NCBI RefSeq assembly: GCF_000281045.1
Contig: NW_008246070.1
Location: 1,109,274 to 1,173,273 of the forward strand
Direction: 5' to 3'
DNA length: 64,000 nucleotides
Source: Saprolegnia diclina VS20
Taxonomy: Eukaryota > Oomycota > Saprolegniomycetes > Saprolegniales > Saprolegniaceae
The position numbers and the translations under genes were made by a program. Shown here in pieces: positions 31,115 to 43,496 of this stretch. Positions within the stretch are counted from its first letter, which is position 1. Every line of letters starts with the position of its first letter. Below the pieces are notes generated by a model, which saw nothing but the letters and a program-made list of their open reading frames with translations, was not told the origin of the DNA and searched no databases.

Positions 31115-31906
31115 CTTGCTTCGACAACGAGAATGGATTTGTGGCGAAATCCTCAGTTTGGCAATCCAAATCCGGTTGTCGCGTGTGGTCATAGATGTGG
31201 CACGTGCCTCGTGACTTGGTGTTTGTATGCCATCCGGATAAAATAGATCCACCAGGATTCTTGTGGTGGGCTTTTTGATGCAGTCACAGAGAGAAGTGTC
31301 CCAGCCCGACCTTTGGCTGGCCACGCCGGAGCTGCTGCCGGATGGCTGGCCCGCGCACCCGCGCCAGCAGAAGCCACCATCGGACTCGATCCACTGCACG
31401 GGCGTGCGCTGCTTCCTGGCGCCAGCCGCCGCCACCAACGACGCCATCCAACGTCGTGCTCCGTCCCTGCCACCTGCGTAGTATCTTTAGAGCGAGAGGG
31501 CGCTTGAAGTGTTGTACTCATCCACGGATGCGGCCTCCTGCACGTGACAGCCGCCGCTGACGCTACGCATTTGCACCAACAAGCGCCATGTACCGGCGCG
31601 AGCACGAACCACGTGGCTCCAACTGCAACGTGGACGTGGCTGCGGTCGCGTATGCGGTTGCGCAAGAGCAGTAGCATCGAGGCCGCCGCGAAGGCAAACG
31701 AAGCGCCGCCCGCTTCGAGGCGAGCGCGCACTTCAATTGGGTGCACTTTCCGACGTCATGGCACTTGCCGAACGACGACGGTCTTGGTGGCAGGCATGGG
31801 ATGAGCCCGGATCGAATCTGGCGCCAGAGCGTAGCGCCCACGGAGCTCTCAAAGCATCCCGGCGACATGTTGCGAGGTGGACTTAAAAAACGACGACTAT
31901 CACATC
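31115..31906. other. intergenic with possible tiny minus-strand gene
   Basis: Upstream region of aspartate aminotransferase. Minus-strand reading from about 31805 gives segments such as VHPIEVRARLEAGGASFAFA followed by a hydrophobic run and, in another frame, an exon-like end (DEYNTSSALSL, stop near 31485). Frames do not join cleanly, so I do not call a gene. Confidence 0.25.
31231..31244 (-). promoter_or_regulatory. ATTTTATCCGGATG promoter word
   Basis: Reads ATTTTATCCGGATG on the gene strand, 117 nt upstream of the aspartate aminotransferase ATG. The identical 14-mer lies upstream of the PPR-TrmB gene (43497-43510), and a dyad of the same core lies upstream of MSH4 (59420-59445). Transcription-factor binding is inferred. 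Confidence 0.45.
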
Positions 31907-32827
31907 TCATCTCAACGTTTGGTACCCCGCGTCGTAGCGCTGGGCAGCCAACAGCACACCGACGCCGAGGAAGGTTCCGACGCCCATGTACGCGAGAAAC
32001 TCGTAGCCATGGTGCACGTCGACAGCCGCGTCGTGGGGTGCGCCGACGCTACGCACGTTGGCGTCGTTCTTGATCGTTTCGGCCCCCGACAAGAGCGGCG
32101 CGATCGCCTTCATCCAGTCGTCGTACGTCCAGGACGCATCGGCTTCAAACGGCACTTCGTTCAGCTACCACATACCGCATGAGGGACCGGCATGGTGCGG
32201 AGATGTACATGTACCAGGTACATGGGCGTGCCCGAAATGCCTCGCGTGCACGCATACTTCCACTCCGTGCGCGTATCCACGTCCATTTGCGTGCCGCCGT
32301 GGCCCGTCATGCCTTCGGCCCACTGCGCATCCGTGAGCTCCGGAAACGTCTTCTTGGCCAGGGCGCCGATTTGGGCCGTCACTTGCTTTTGGCCGAGCGT
32401 CTCCGTGGCCTTGTTCCAATACCTACTCAAACGAGATGGTCACAGCCTTCGTACGTGCCGGCAAGACTGCGTACGCGTCCTGGTTGGCATAGACGGCCTC
32501 CATCCAGCGCGTAAAGGTGTCGTCGCCGAGCGCGTGGGCGATGGTGCGACTCGCCTGCGCAAACGAGTAGGCGTTGTGGTGGTACGGCAACGGGAACTGG
32601 TGGAAGCGCAGGCGGAACGCACTCGACGAGAGGTTGGCCGCCACTTGTTGCAGTGCCGGATACGCAGCCTTGCTGTCGGGGCAGAGCAGGTCGATGAACA
32701 TGTCGAGTTGGATGTGCGCGTCGGCGCTGCCTTCGGCGTACGTGAAGCCGGGCGGCGACGCCGGGATCGGGACCTGGGCGGTCGCGAGGCCGACGGCCGT
32801 CGCCAGAGCGAGCAGGAGGCGCGACAT
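31907..32827 (-). CDS. DsbA-like thioredoxin-fold secreted/membrane protein
   Basis: Three exons. The ATG at 32827 gives a signal peptide (MSRLLLALATAVGLATAQVP). A thioredoxin-fold DsbA-like domain follows: IQLDMFIDLLCPDSKAAYPA, LRFHQFPLPYHHNAYSFAQA, an inserted helical part (QKQVTAQIGALAKKTFPELT), then RGISGTPMYL with the cis-Pro loop and LNEVPFEADASWTYDDW. The active site is CPDS, so the second Cys of the usual CxxC is Ser. A C-terminal hydrophobic stretch (FLAYMGVGTFLGVGVLLAAQ) would anchor it. It is probably in the secretory pathway, with a monothiol or non-redox role. The last intron (about 32160-32210) has its donor inside a perfect dyad. Confidence 0.8.
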
Positions 32828-33703
32828 CTTGGGCACGGTCAACCAGTTGCGGAATGCCACGGTCGTTCGCGGAGCTTTTTCGCCGAAACACGGCCGGATG
32901 CGCCGGATACGCACCCATCGGCTGCTGATTGGGCATTGGAATTATAGCCGACCAATGGCGTGCGAGTATCTTGAAGAAATTCGAACCAGCGATCAACGTT
33001 GCACGACGCGGAGCACTCCCGTTTGGATAAGAGCGCGTCGATCTTAGTGGGCGATCGCCGTAGTCGTTCCGAACGACTAAGGCGAAGGCATCCACGCAAG
33101 GGCCACACTGCGAACCACTGGTGCTTGGCGACTGGCGCGGACGGTCTGGATCCCGCAGATACGCCATCGCTTTTGCACCTAGGATGCACCAGTCTGGGCA
33201 GCTCGGCGTGCTAGAAATTACACACAGCACACAGCTGTCGAAACATAGACAATACTGTAGACACTCGGAAGGGTTCTTGAACTGATGCCACCGGCAAACG
33301 CTGGACGAGGCGGCTTCCGTGGCCTTCGATATGCGCAACGACGCACGACCGAGAGCTACGACCGGGCACCAAAGCACTGTGCGTGCAGCTGCATTTCTGG
33401 TCGCCAAGATCGTTTTTGAATCGTTGGAGCACGCAGCGTCTTTCTGTACCAAAGGTTCGGCGGCTGGCCTCTTGTTCAAAACTGGTGCCTTGGAGAGTCG
33501 AGTGGAAGCTGCCTCGTCCATGGCTGCTCATGCACCTGAACGAGCTGCAGCAAGTGCCCATGCAGCTTCGTGTTGCAATGTGATGACACCTGGTGGCAAC
33601 TAATTTCAACCAATCATAACTACGATTCTGCCTTCGGGCATCTCTGATTGGCCATATTGTTACAAGATCGCGGCCATTTCGAAATTGCAGTATAGACGGC
33701 AGC
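32828..33703. other. divergent promoter region (DsbA-like / DZIP1-like)
   Basis: Contains inverted CCAAT words at 32926-32932 (99 nt before the DsbA-like ATG), CCAATCA at 33610-33616 and TGATTGG at 33645-33651 (88 and 53 nt before the DZIP1-like ATG). No gene is seen; frames at 33319-33603 are not convincing. Confidence 0.4.
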
Positions 33704-36700
33704 GTGGCCATGGACCCTCGGTACCTGCGGCAGCCAGCGACGCGCGCCGAGCGACACGGCGATGGCCGATATGCGCGCGATGGACTTCCTTCCACGGGCC
33801 TCTTCTCGCCGCTGACGCAGCTGCACTCGGCCTTCCACAAGCGCCATGAGACTCGCAAGCGGTCCGAGTCCAGCCCGATGGCCATGGCGTACAACCGCGC
33901 GACGCAGAACCGCCGAGCCATCCAGCTGCCGCCGCGGCCTTTTTCGTTTCGGCAGCGCCAAGGCAAACTCGACACGCGGACCATCGCCCAAATCGACCTG
34001 AACAAGGTCGTGCGGGAGACCGACATTGACACGATTCAGGTACGCACTCGCCAAGCCCTGCTTTACCACAGCCGGTCGAGTAGAACCACTTGGAGAACTT
34101 GGCTTTCTCGGACGTGACGCTCCAGGACGTCAACCAGTACTCGGACGAGTACTTTCTCAAGCTCTTCCAAGTCGCGCAGGTACACGTGCGTCATGTTTGC
34201 ACTGCCGTTTCGACGACACGGTAGCTGACTGTCGAGTATCTCTTGAACGTTCAAGAGTCGCTGGTGCTTCACACGGAAGACCTCGAGACGCAGTGCGACC
34301 ACGTCGCTGCCGACTGCAAGACGCTCGAGGCCGAGAACCAAACGTTCGACGCCGAAGTCAAATTGCTCAAGCAAGAGATCCAGCAAAAGCAAAATACGAT
34401 TGCGACCTTTGAAATGATGCTCCTCACGCAGCAGCGCAGCGCGTCCGTGCCCGCGACGTCACCAACACCGGCGCGTACGTACCTCCCATCTGCACCGTCT
34501 GTAGCCACGGCGTGTAGCTGTCGACTGTGTGTTTTGCAACAAGAAATTTCTCTCGACCGAGTACCTCGTCAAGCACCAAAAGAAAAAACACTTTGACGAC
34601 TACAGCAAACTCAGAGCGACCAAGTCGGTACGTCGCCCTCGTGCCTTACGGAAGCCATAGCAATTAGCTAGGGACCTCCACCGCTCCAGGCACCGCCCCC
34701 TGTACACGCACCGCCGCCCGTGCAAGCACCACCGCCGATCGAGACGCCACCAGTAATGGTTGAGCCAGCCAAGCCCGCTGCATCCGATGTCAGCTTGGTG
34801 TCGGCCCTCGTAGCCGCCAACACGACGGCCCTCACCAAGCAGCTCGAGACGCTGCAAGCCCAGCTCCTTCAGGACAAGTCAGAGCGCGCAAAAGAGACGC
34901 AGCTGCTCCAACAACAGCAAAACGCCTTTGCGCAGAGCATCGTCGAGCAAATGGCGCGCATGCAGCAAGCGCTGCAGGACATGCAGGCCAAGACGCAGAC
35001 CGAGTGGATGCACTTTACGGAGGAAATTCTCAAGGCCAAGCCGCGGCCCGCCGACCACATTGGCCACGTTATGCACGACACCGACGACAAACTTACGCGC
35101 GAGATGGTCCAAGACCTCATGCAGCAGCGAGAGAAAGAGCTCGCGCGGCGACTTGAGCTCGAGGCCGAGCAGCGCGAGTGGGCGGCCCGCGAGCTCCAGC
35201 TCCAAAAGCAGCTTCTCGACGAAAAGCAAAAGCAAACGACCAACGAACTCACGCTCACGCACTTGATGGCGCTCGAAGCGCAAAAGTACGGCCTCGACTA
35301 CGGTCTCCCACCGTCCGCGGCCCCTACTGTCGTGGTCGTCGAACGCGGCCCGCCGCCAGCCGTGGAGACACCAGTTGTAGCTGCTGAAGAGCCCAAGCAA
35401 GCACCACCGCCCTGTCTGGTACGACAGCCATCGATCCAAGTGCCTGACGTTGTCCCGACACCGGTACCAGCAAAGGCAGCACCGCCCAAACCCGTGGTTG
35501 TGGAAGCACCTCCGCCGAAACCAACACCGGTGGCAGCGCCAGTGGTTGCGCCGGTGCCTGCCCCAGCACCAACTCTTGTCGAAATCGAGACGCCGCCAGC
35601 GGTGGTCGAAGCTCCTCCAATGCCCGAGGCACCTACACCAGCGCCAAGCGAGGACGCGCAATTGCGTCGTCTGCACGCCGCGGCCACGACGATCCGTCGC
35701 GTGACCAAGGGCTTTCTCACGCGATCGCGTCTCGCCCATCCGCACAGCTGGCATCTGCGTCTGCAAGGCCACGACGTGCTGGTGCCCGTGACGCGCGATA
35801 CCACCGCACTCGACGTGCGCCGCGTCATCGCTTCGGAACTTGGCAACATCGACCTCCACCGCGTGTTGCTGCACGACGTACACTCTGGTATCGTTGCCGT
35901 TTGCTGAGAAATGGCGGATGGCATCTGGTCGTAGGCGATGAGCTGCCAGGATCGTTCTTGGTGTTTGAGACCAACGGGCACTTGGAAATCGAAATCATTC
36001 CCGCCATGCACGACGACATGCACCACTTTGCGGTCATCGACGAGCTTGTCATCGACTTGGCCGCGCAGAAAGGCCAGATTCAAGTAAAATGCGTTTTGTA
36101 TCAAGTTGATACGAGCACATGGTGTAGAGCCTGCGCACGGAGACGTTGCCCGCGCACGTGCGACCGGAGAATGCAACCGTGCTTGCAGCGCTCGTACGTC
36201 TTCAGAGCGTTGCGCGGGGCATGCTTGCGCGGCGCGAAGCTGCGTCGCGGCGCATTGACCGCCTCGTCGATGCGCGGTTGGCGCAGCTGCAAGCGCCGCC
36301 CGTTGTCATTGCCCACAAGCCGACGCTCGCCGAGGTACACACGCGCAAGGTCACGGACGCACTCCATGCCAAGCTCGTCGCCTTCAAAGTCGGCAAGTCC
36401 GCGGATAGGATTCCGCGGCAGCTTTCAAAAGACGCGTACGAAGCGTCCATGAAGCAGCTCACGGCGGCGCGCGAGGCTCAGCCCCCCGAGGTCCAAGCGC
36501 GCATCGCTGGTCTTCTCAGTATGATCCACGACGTGAGTGTGTCGCAGTACGACGCCGCAGCCGCCAAAGAAAAGGAAGCGACGGCAACGGCCGCGACGTC
36601 TATTCAGTCGATTGCTCGCGCGGCACTGGCGCGCAAAATGCTGCAAAAGATGCTGGCCAAGCATGCACCTGCCGAGGCGTCATTGGTCACCGAAGGCACC

Positions 36701-37112
36701 ACTCAACGGGATGCTGAAGCGACGGCCAAGCCCACAGACGACAATGACGACGAGGCCAAACCGAGCGCCGAATTGCACGAGTCGGTCCAAGCTGTCGACG
36801 AAGCGCCGCCCAAGGCAACAAGCTCGGTCACTGAGGACGAGGGGGTGATGACCATTGACGAGTTCAACGACGACGAGCCAAAGCCCGCGTACGCGTAGCG
36901 TCGTTTGCAACTCTGGTATTGATGGCTTGTCTAGGCCGGCGACGTCGGAGGCCCTTGAGAAAGCCGTGCTGCAGGACGAGTATGAGGAAGAGCGCGCCAA
37001 GCTCGCGGCGCTTAAGGAGGCGAGTGCGCGCGTGATTTCGCCCTTCTCGCGCGCGCCGCTGCAGTCGATGCGCAGTGCCAAGCGCGGGTCAAGCTCCCAG
37101 AACGCACGGTAA
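33704..37112 (+). CDS. DZIP1: DZIP1-like basal-body protein with long coiled coil and IQ motifs
   Basis: A multi-exon gene. The N-terminal part matches the DZIP1 family: FSFRQRQGKLDTRTIAQIDL, NKVVRETDIDTIQ, NHLENLAFSDVTLQDV, EYFLKLFQVAQLTVEYLLNV and QESLVLHTEDLETQ. Then a coiled coil and a C2H2 finger (CVFCNKKFLSTEYLVKHQKK with a second His), reached through a 43-nt intron near 34477-34520. After intron 34630-34671 comes a Pro-rich linker, a long Gln/Glu coiled coil, another Pro/Ala/Val-rich linker, and three IQ-like motifs (IRRVTKGFLTRSRL, LVRLQSVARGMLARREA, SIQSIARAALARKM). Known DZIP1 proteins sit at basal bodies and the ciliary transition zone. The long IQ-bearing extension is unlike animal DZIP1 and suggests calmodulin binding. 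Confidence 0.82.
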
Positions 37113-37134
37113 TCACCATGAATTGGCTCGTTTA

Positions 37135-38693
<1,559 letters not shown>

Positions 38694-39609
38694 GGCAGCG
38701 GCGGATGAAAATCCCGAATGACCGTGAAGTTGAAGCCACGGTATCCTGCGCGAGGTGGGACAGCGTACGTACATTGGCGTACATTTATGTACGGTCAAGT
38801 GGGTAAGCTGTTGTTATACAATCGCGTGGGTGCAGCTGGGCAATGAACGGTACGGAACGTACGGGCATGGGTCAATGACCCATGGTACGGGACTGCGCCA
38901 CAAACTTTTTCCAGCGACCGCCTCGTGGCCAAGATCGCGAATTGCGCGATCAAGGAACGTTGTCGGCAACCGTTGGCCATTGGTTGCCCGAACGACTTCA
39001 AGGCACAGCGTAATCGCACCGTGCTAGCACTGGAGAACTATTGTGCTTCGTCTCTTGTCAGGCGGTGTATTACCGTTATTGTGCTTCGCCTCTATATGCT
39101 GGTGGTAGCACAACGAGGTCGATCGGCGGCCTTGTCGCGTTTAAGAAGGGCCTCGAAAGAATGCAGTTGGACCGTACAAGAGCCCACTTCTCCATGTCAC
39201 TTACTGGCATTATCATGCATCACCGTATTGTCGCTGAGCTGCTGTACAACAACAAGGAGGTCACCCTCCTCTACAGCCCAAGTTTGTTAGCTTCTTGCAT
39301 TCATAAATGTAGCTGGCTTTGGCGTAGCGTTGGCGTCGTGCAATGTACTATACTAGGACGCTTAGTAGAACCTCTAGCATAGAGCTGGTTGCCATCAAGA
39401 GCAAGCTCACTCTTCAACACCAGACGTTGGGAACTTAACTGAGTGGATAGGTTCGGCTCGTCTAACCGAGCGGTTGGCGGTTGGATCCGTCAGATTGCAG
39501 TTCGGGATGACTGCGGTGACAACACCCAAGGAATGTTTGCGAAACACGCGATCGGGGAACCAGCGACCGGTCGAGAGCGACCCACTTTCGACCTTGCCGA
39601 ACAAGTAGC
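38694..39609. other. divergent intergenic region with dyad
   Basis: Between the DAHP synthase and DUF4442 gene starts. It contains the 19-bp dyad at 38866-38884 and several GTAC-rich words. A frame at 39041-39382 includes GGSTTRSIGGLVAFKKGLER but has no recognised family. No tRNA is supported. Confidence 0.35.
38866..38884. promoter_or_regulatory. perfect dyad CATGGGTCA-A-TGACCCATG
   Basis: Nine-base arms with a single central base, 173 nt upstream of the DAHP synthase ATG and in the gap shared with the divergent DUF4442 gene. Symmetric GTCA...TGAC half sites are typical of dimeric (for example bZIP or receptor-type) binding sites; the factor is unknown. Confidence 0.4.
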
Positions 39610-40110
39610 ATGTCTGGCCCTGTGAACAAGCTCGGGAAACTCGTCGCCAAGATCAACAGCAGCAGCGCGCCGGCCTTTCTCCGCGAAGGCGCGCTCAGCA
39701 CGGCGTTCAACGCGCAGGTCAAGATGGCCGGCGTCGCCGGTATCCACGTCGAGACGCTCACGGAGCAGAAGAGCGTCGTGTCGCTCAAGAACTCGTTCCG
39801 CGTTCAGAACCACATTGGCGGCGTCCACGCGTGTGGCATGGCGCTCCTCGCCGAGTCGGCGTCGGGCATGGTCTTTGGCATGAACGTGCGCGACTCGCAC
39901 CTCCCGCTGCTCAAGTCCATGTCGATGAGCTACGTCAAGCGCGCCAAGGGCGATCTCAAGGCTGTTGCGACGCTCACGGACGCCCAGCGCGACGAAATCG
40001 CAAAGTCGGACAAGGGCGAGGTGCTCGTGAACGTTGTTGTCACCGACTCGGCCGGCGACAGCCCCGTCGAGTGCGAAATGCGCTGGGTCTGGGTGCCCAA
40101 GCGCAAGTAG
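39610..40110 (+). CDS. DUF4442 hotdog-fold protein (acyl-CoA thioesterase-like)
   Basis: A 166-residue intronless protein of the hotdog fold, DUF4442 type. Visible: GVAGIHVETLTEQKSVVSLK, NSFRVQNHIGGVHACGMALL, AESASGMVFGMNV and a YVKRAKGDLKAVATLTDAQ strand region. The NHIGGVHACGMALLAE helix matches the hotdog core (N-x2-G-x-[VM]-x-[GA]), where bound acyl-CoA usually sits. There is no targeting peptide, so it is likely cytosolic. The reaction is inferred from the fold; the substrate is unknown. It sits divergently to DAHP synthase and converges on the F-box gene. Confidence 0.82.
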   Translation: MSGPVNKLGKLVAKINSSSAPAFLREGALSTAFNAQVKMAGVAGIHVETLTEQKSVVSLKNSFRVQNHIGGVHACGMALLAESASGMVFGMNVRDSHLPLLKSMSMSYVKRAKGDLKAVATLTDAQRDEIAKSDKGEVLVNVVVTDSAGDSPVECEMRWVWVPKRK

Positions 40111-40312
40111 ATGCTACCATGAGTCCTCTTTTGACTTATAATCTCTACGTGTGTTGCGTACGTCTAGCGATCTCTCGATAGCGCGACTCGGTCGGTTCAC
40201 CGTCGACGTGGACAAGGCATCACTCAATGCAAGAAGATATGTAGTATTTGTGTTATGTGTTAACAGATATGCAGCAGTACGCGGCTTCGTCTCGGCTGGT
40301 CGATACATCGTC

Positions 40313-41539
40313 TTAGCAGCGCTGGAGCACTTGGGCGCGCTGGGGCACAAAGGCCTTGCGGTGAAAGACGCCGACTTTGTCGCCGCTCTGCTCCCACTTG
40401 AGCAGCGTCGACCGGTGGCTCTCCATGACGTGCTTGACAGTCGAGAAGCCTCCAATGACCGCCTCGAGCTTGTCGCGGCTGCGAATGTCGACAAGCGTCA
40501 GACTCGGCAGCGTCAAGCACGCGACAACAGAAGCCGACGTGAGCTTCATGCAGCCCCAGAGCCGGAGCTCCTTGAGCAACGAAAGCGATTTGGCGAGCTC
40601 CCAAATGGCCGCGTCCGTCAGTCGCCAGCATTGCGACAAGTTTAAGCTCCGGAGCTTTGGCGTGCCCGCGCAGAGCGCCGAGACAGCGGCGTCCGTCATC
40701 TTGTAGCAATAACGCAGGTTGACGTCTTCGAGCAGCGGCATGTGCTTTGCAATACAAGCCACGACACTAAGTATAAACAATAAGAAAATTTGCAGCAAGA
40801 GGCGAGATCCGCAACAGTACCTGTCCGTCACCTTGTGGCAAAAGCGCAGGTTGAGGCGCTTCATATGGCCACAATGCGGCGCCGCGGCCTCCACGTGCGC
40901 CATTGCAACGTTGTGGCAGTTCTGGAGGCTGAGATCTTCGACGGCCGAGCCACCGACTACGTCCAAGCAAGCGCCAGTAATCGCATGGCAGCCCTGGAGG
41001 TCGAGGACGCGCAAGGTCGACGCGTTCGCCGAGACGATCGCAGACACGGTGGCGTCGTCGATGCCAAGATCGCGGAGGCGAACTTCGCGGAGCCGCGTGC
41101 AAAACTGAGCGAGCTTTGCGATGGCCTCAACGGGCAAATTCGCGCAGCGCTCGAGACGAAGGACGACAATGTTTCGCAGCATTGCCTGGGCCTCGGCCGA
41201 TTCAAAGACACTCGGGTCGATGCCATCGCAGCCAACGAGGTGCAGCTCTTCGATGCCATGGCCAAAGCGCTGGAAGATGCTGGCCCACGTTTCCACGGTC
41301 CAGCGGCGTTCGCGGGACGATGCGCAGAGGTACTCGGTCTTGGCCTTGCACGCATCGCAGGCGCCACAGAACGTTTGCATGCGACGCGCCAGCGGCTCGC
41401 AGGCATTCGTGCGGTTCGTGCTCAAGAAGCGCACCTTGTCGCCCACGTCGAGGTAGCCGAGGACGTGGGCGAGCGTCGCCGAGCTCAAGGCCGCGAAGCC
41501 ATCGCCCTCGGCGGCGGCGGACATACGTCCGTCGCTCAT
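40313..41539 (-). CDS. F-box/LRR protein (FBXL/AMN1 type)
   Basis: Starts at 41539. The N-terminus has an F-box-like helix set (GFAALSSATLAHVLGYLDVG, DKVRFLSTN), then a Cys cluster (CGACDACKAKTEYLC) and about eight cysteine-type LRRs (LRVLDLQGCHAITGACLDVV, MKRLNLRFCHKVTD, LEDVNLRYCYKMTDAAVSAL, LRSLNLSQCWRLTDAAIWEL, LKELRLWGCMKLTSASVVAC). Such proteins are known as substrate receptors of SCF ubiquitin ligases. One intron at 40767-40820 is 54 nt, a multiple of three and free of in-frame stops, so unspliced mRNA would still be read through. The last 70 residues follow the LRRs without a known domain. Confidence 0.8.
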   Translation of the reverse strand: MSDGRMSAAAEGDGFAALSSATLAHVLGYLDVGDKVRFLSTNRTNACEPLARRMQTFCGACDACKAKTEYLCASSRERRWTVETWASIFQRFGHGIEELHLVGCDGIDPSVFESAEAQAMLRNIVVLRLERCANLPVEAIAKLAQFCTRLREVRLRDLGIDDATVSAIVSANASTLRVLDLQGCHAITGACLDVVGGSAVEDLSLQNCHNVAMAHVEAAAPHCGHMKRLNLRFCHKVTDRYCCGSRLLLQIFLLFILSVVACIAKHMPLLEDVNLRYCYKMTDAAVSALCAGTPKLRSLNLSQCWRLTDAAIWELAKSLSLLKELRLWGCMKLTSASVVACLTLPSLTLVDIRSRDKLEAVIGGFSTVKHVMESHRSTLLKWEQSGDKVGVFHRKAFVPQRAQVLQRC

Positions 41540-42298
41540 GTTGATTCTTCTTCGGTTGGTTGTCGTCAGGCGCTTACGTGTCTTGACAGGAGACGGCGCG
41601 GGTTTCGTGACTACGGGCGGTGATCCACTGGTGTTGCGGGCAGTCCTTGAGCATAAAGCAGGTAGAGACGGCGTGGGTGAGCGTTCGGAGGGTAACGCTA
41701 CGACGATCTGCAGGTCTCTGCGGGAGGACCTTGGACGTGGGTAGTAGGCGGTAGGCGAACGGGCTGCGACTTGCCGCTGCTTCGTTGACTTGGAGACTGT
41801 TTACTGCCGCCGGCTCATTGGCTCATCCGTGGGACAGATTCTACCCTGTTTAAACTCCACCGACTCGATTTTATTCCATATTTATTGATACATACAAATA
41901 CCAAGTAAGTTGTGCCTAAATGAATTAAAAAGAGCCAACGATGACGACGTGCGCGTTGGCAGGCATTAATAACACGCAACTTTTCGCTCGAGAACGTGAT
42001 GCGAAGGCACGGGCTGCGACACCCACGAAGTAGCCTCGACCAAGGATCTCCTGAATGGATCGCGGAGGTCGACTTGTGACAGGCAGGAATAGATTGTCCT
42101 GCTCTACTGCAACGCTGCGCTTGCGCCTGTGTGGTTAGGATTCATTAAAGCTGCGTTTGTTTAGCCGAAAGCGTCGCGCCAAGGTCGACGTACGAAATTA
42201 AATACCGTCAACTTGGCTGTTTTATGCAATTTTTTAACCAGCTGGAAATACAGCCGGAGAGATTCCGGACCGCAACGCGATCTTCTCGAAACACAGCA
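41540..42298. other. divergent intergenic region
   Basis: Contains an AT-rich block at about 41860-41930 and no convincing gene. An inverted CCAAT word lies near 41816. Confidence 0.35.
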
Positions 42299-43397
42299 AT
42301 GAGCGCGGACAAGCTTTTGGCCGACGTCCTCGGAGAGTACTGCCATGCGCATGAGGATGAGGCCGAGAAAGGAAGCTCATGGGCATGGAACCTAGGGACC
42401 TCCCGCGCTTCCTCAAGCAGGTGCAAGCGCTCCAGGAGAAGCATGCATCGACGACAGCAGCGTTGCACAAGCGAGATGCGCGGGTCCATGAGCTCGAGAA
42501 CCAGGTCGCGGGCTTGCAAAACGACTACCTCGCCATCTCGATGGATACAACGTCCCGCGAGCATGCGAACCAGCGCCAACTTCTTCTCTCGTGTGTCCAA
42601 GCGACGACCTACGCGCTGGCCCATGGACATCAATTGAACCCGATGACGCAAGTTCCGGTGCTCCATGCGATGGACTCGTTCCTGCAAGACATGGTAACAC
42701 ACGGATACGTATGCAGCAGAGGTCGCAAGCGTCTTCGTTAGCTGGACTCGGACGCCGACCCGATGACGCTCAAGTGCATCGCGTCAACCCTGGGGAGCGT
42801 CCTGCACGACCCCGCGTGCTTGCTCCTGCCATCGATCCTCGCGGCCGTCGAGAGCATCTTCATCAAACTCACTCTTCTCACTGGTATCCATCACGAGCGC
42901 TCTCGGTCGAATTGCGCTCATCTACTGCAGTCATGATTCCGTGCAGCATGCTCCAAGAACTGGTTCCGATTTTTGGCCTTATGGCCAGCAGGTATACAAG
43001 GACACATATTGCTGCAGCGTTCTACCTCCCATTATAGTTCCAGGGGCACATCGGTGCTTGTGGGCTGCAACTTGGTTGTCCCATTGCTCAAGATCATCGC
43101 CTCCGGTGCGTCGATCTTGTCGTGGCTTGTGGATTGAGCGCGGACTGTGCAGATGGACTCTGCGATACGATCGCACCTTCGGTATACGCCGCGCTCCTGG
43201 CGCTCCTCCAGCACTTACTGCAGCACACCAAGTACCACGCGCTAAAGCAGCAGCGCCACGACGCGACGTTCCACTTTTTCAAAGTGTACGGACCTCCATC
43301 TCGACGGGTTAGTCATCTCTGTGCCAGCATCACGAGCTCTCGGGACCGCAGTGTGCTCGACCTGGTGCGTCTGAGCCTATGTTTCAGTGGCATCTGA
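42299..43397 (+). CDS. hypothetical coiled-coil and helical-repeat protein
   Basis: A multi-exon gene. Exon 1 (MSADKLLADVLGE) joins DLPRFLKQVQALQEKHASTT over a 59-nt intron ending in CCTAG. A coiled coil (RDARVHELENQVAGLQNDYL) follows, then helical segments (DADPMTLKCIASTLGSVLHD, LLLPSILAAVESIFIKLTLL, MIPCSMLQELVPIFGLMAS, VLVGCNLVVPLLKIIAS, YAALLALLQHLLQHTKYH) resembling an armadillo/HEAT-like alpha solenoid. The C-terminus reads RDRSVLDLVRLSLCFSGI. Introns are 44-59 nt with GT donors and AG acceptors. No family recognised. Coiled coil plus solenoid suggests a cytoskeletal or ciliary scaffold, but this is inference. Confidence 0.6.
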
Positions 43398-43496
43398 AGC
43401 AACGTGTAGGCCCGGCGTATGCACGAAGAGTTCCGGCGGTCCCAAGCGTAGACCCATAGCACTCGCCCAATAGATGTTTTGGCTCGCGCGGTTCAA

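Noticed and set aside
36855-37112. Separate small gene after the DZIP1-like frame ends at 36898
   Set aside because: A GTACGC donor before that stop and a CTAG acceptor join it in frame, so it is the last exon of the DZIP1-like gene.
39430-39540. tRNA-like words (GGTTGGATCC) upstream of the DUF4442 gene
   Set aside because: No acceptor, D and anticodon stems can be paired around them.
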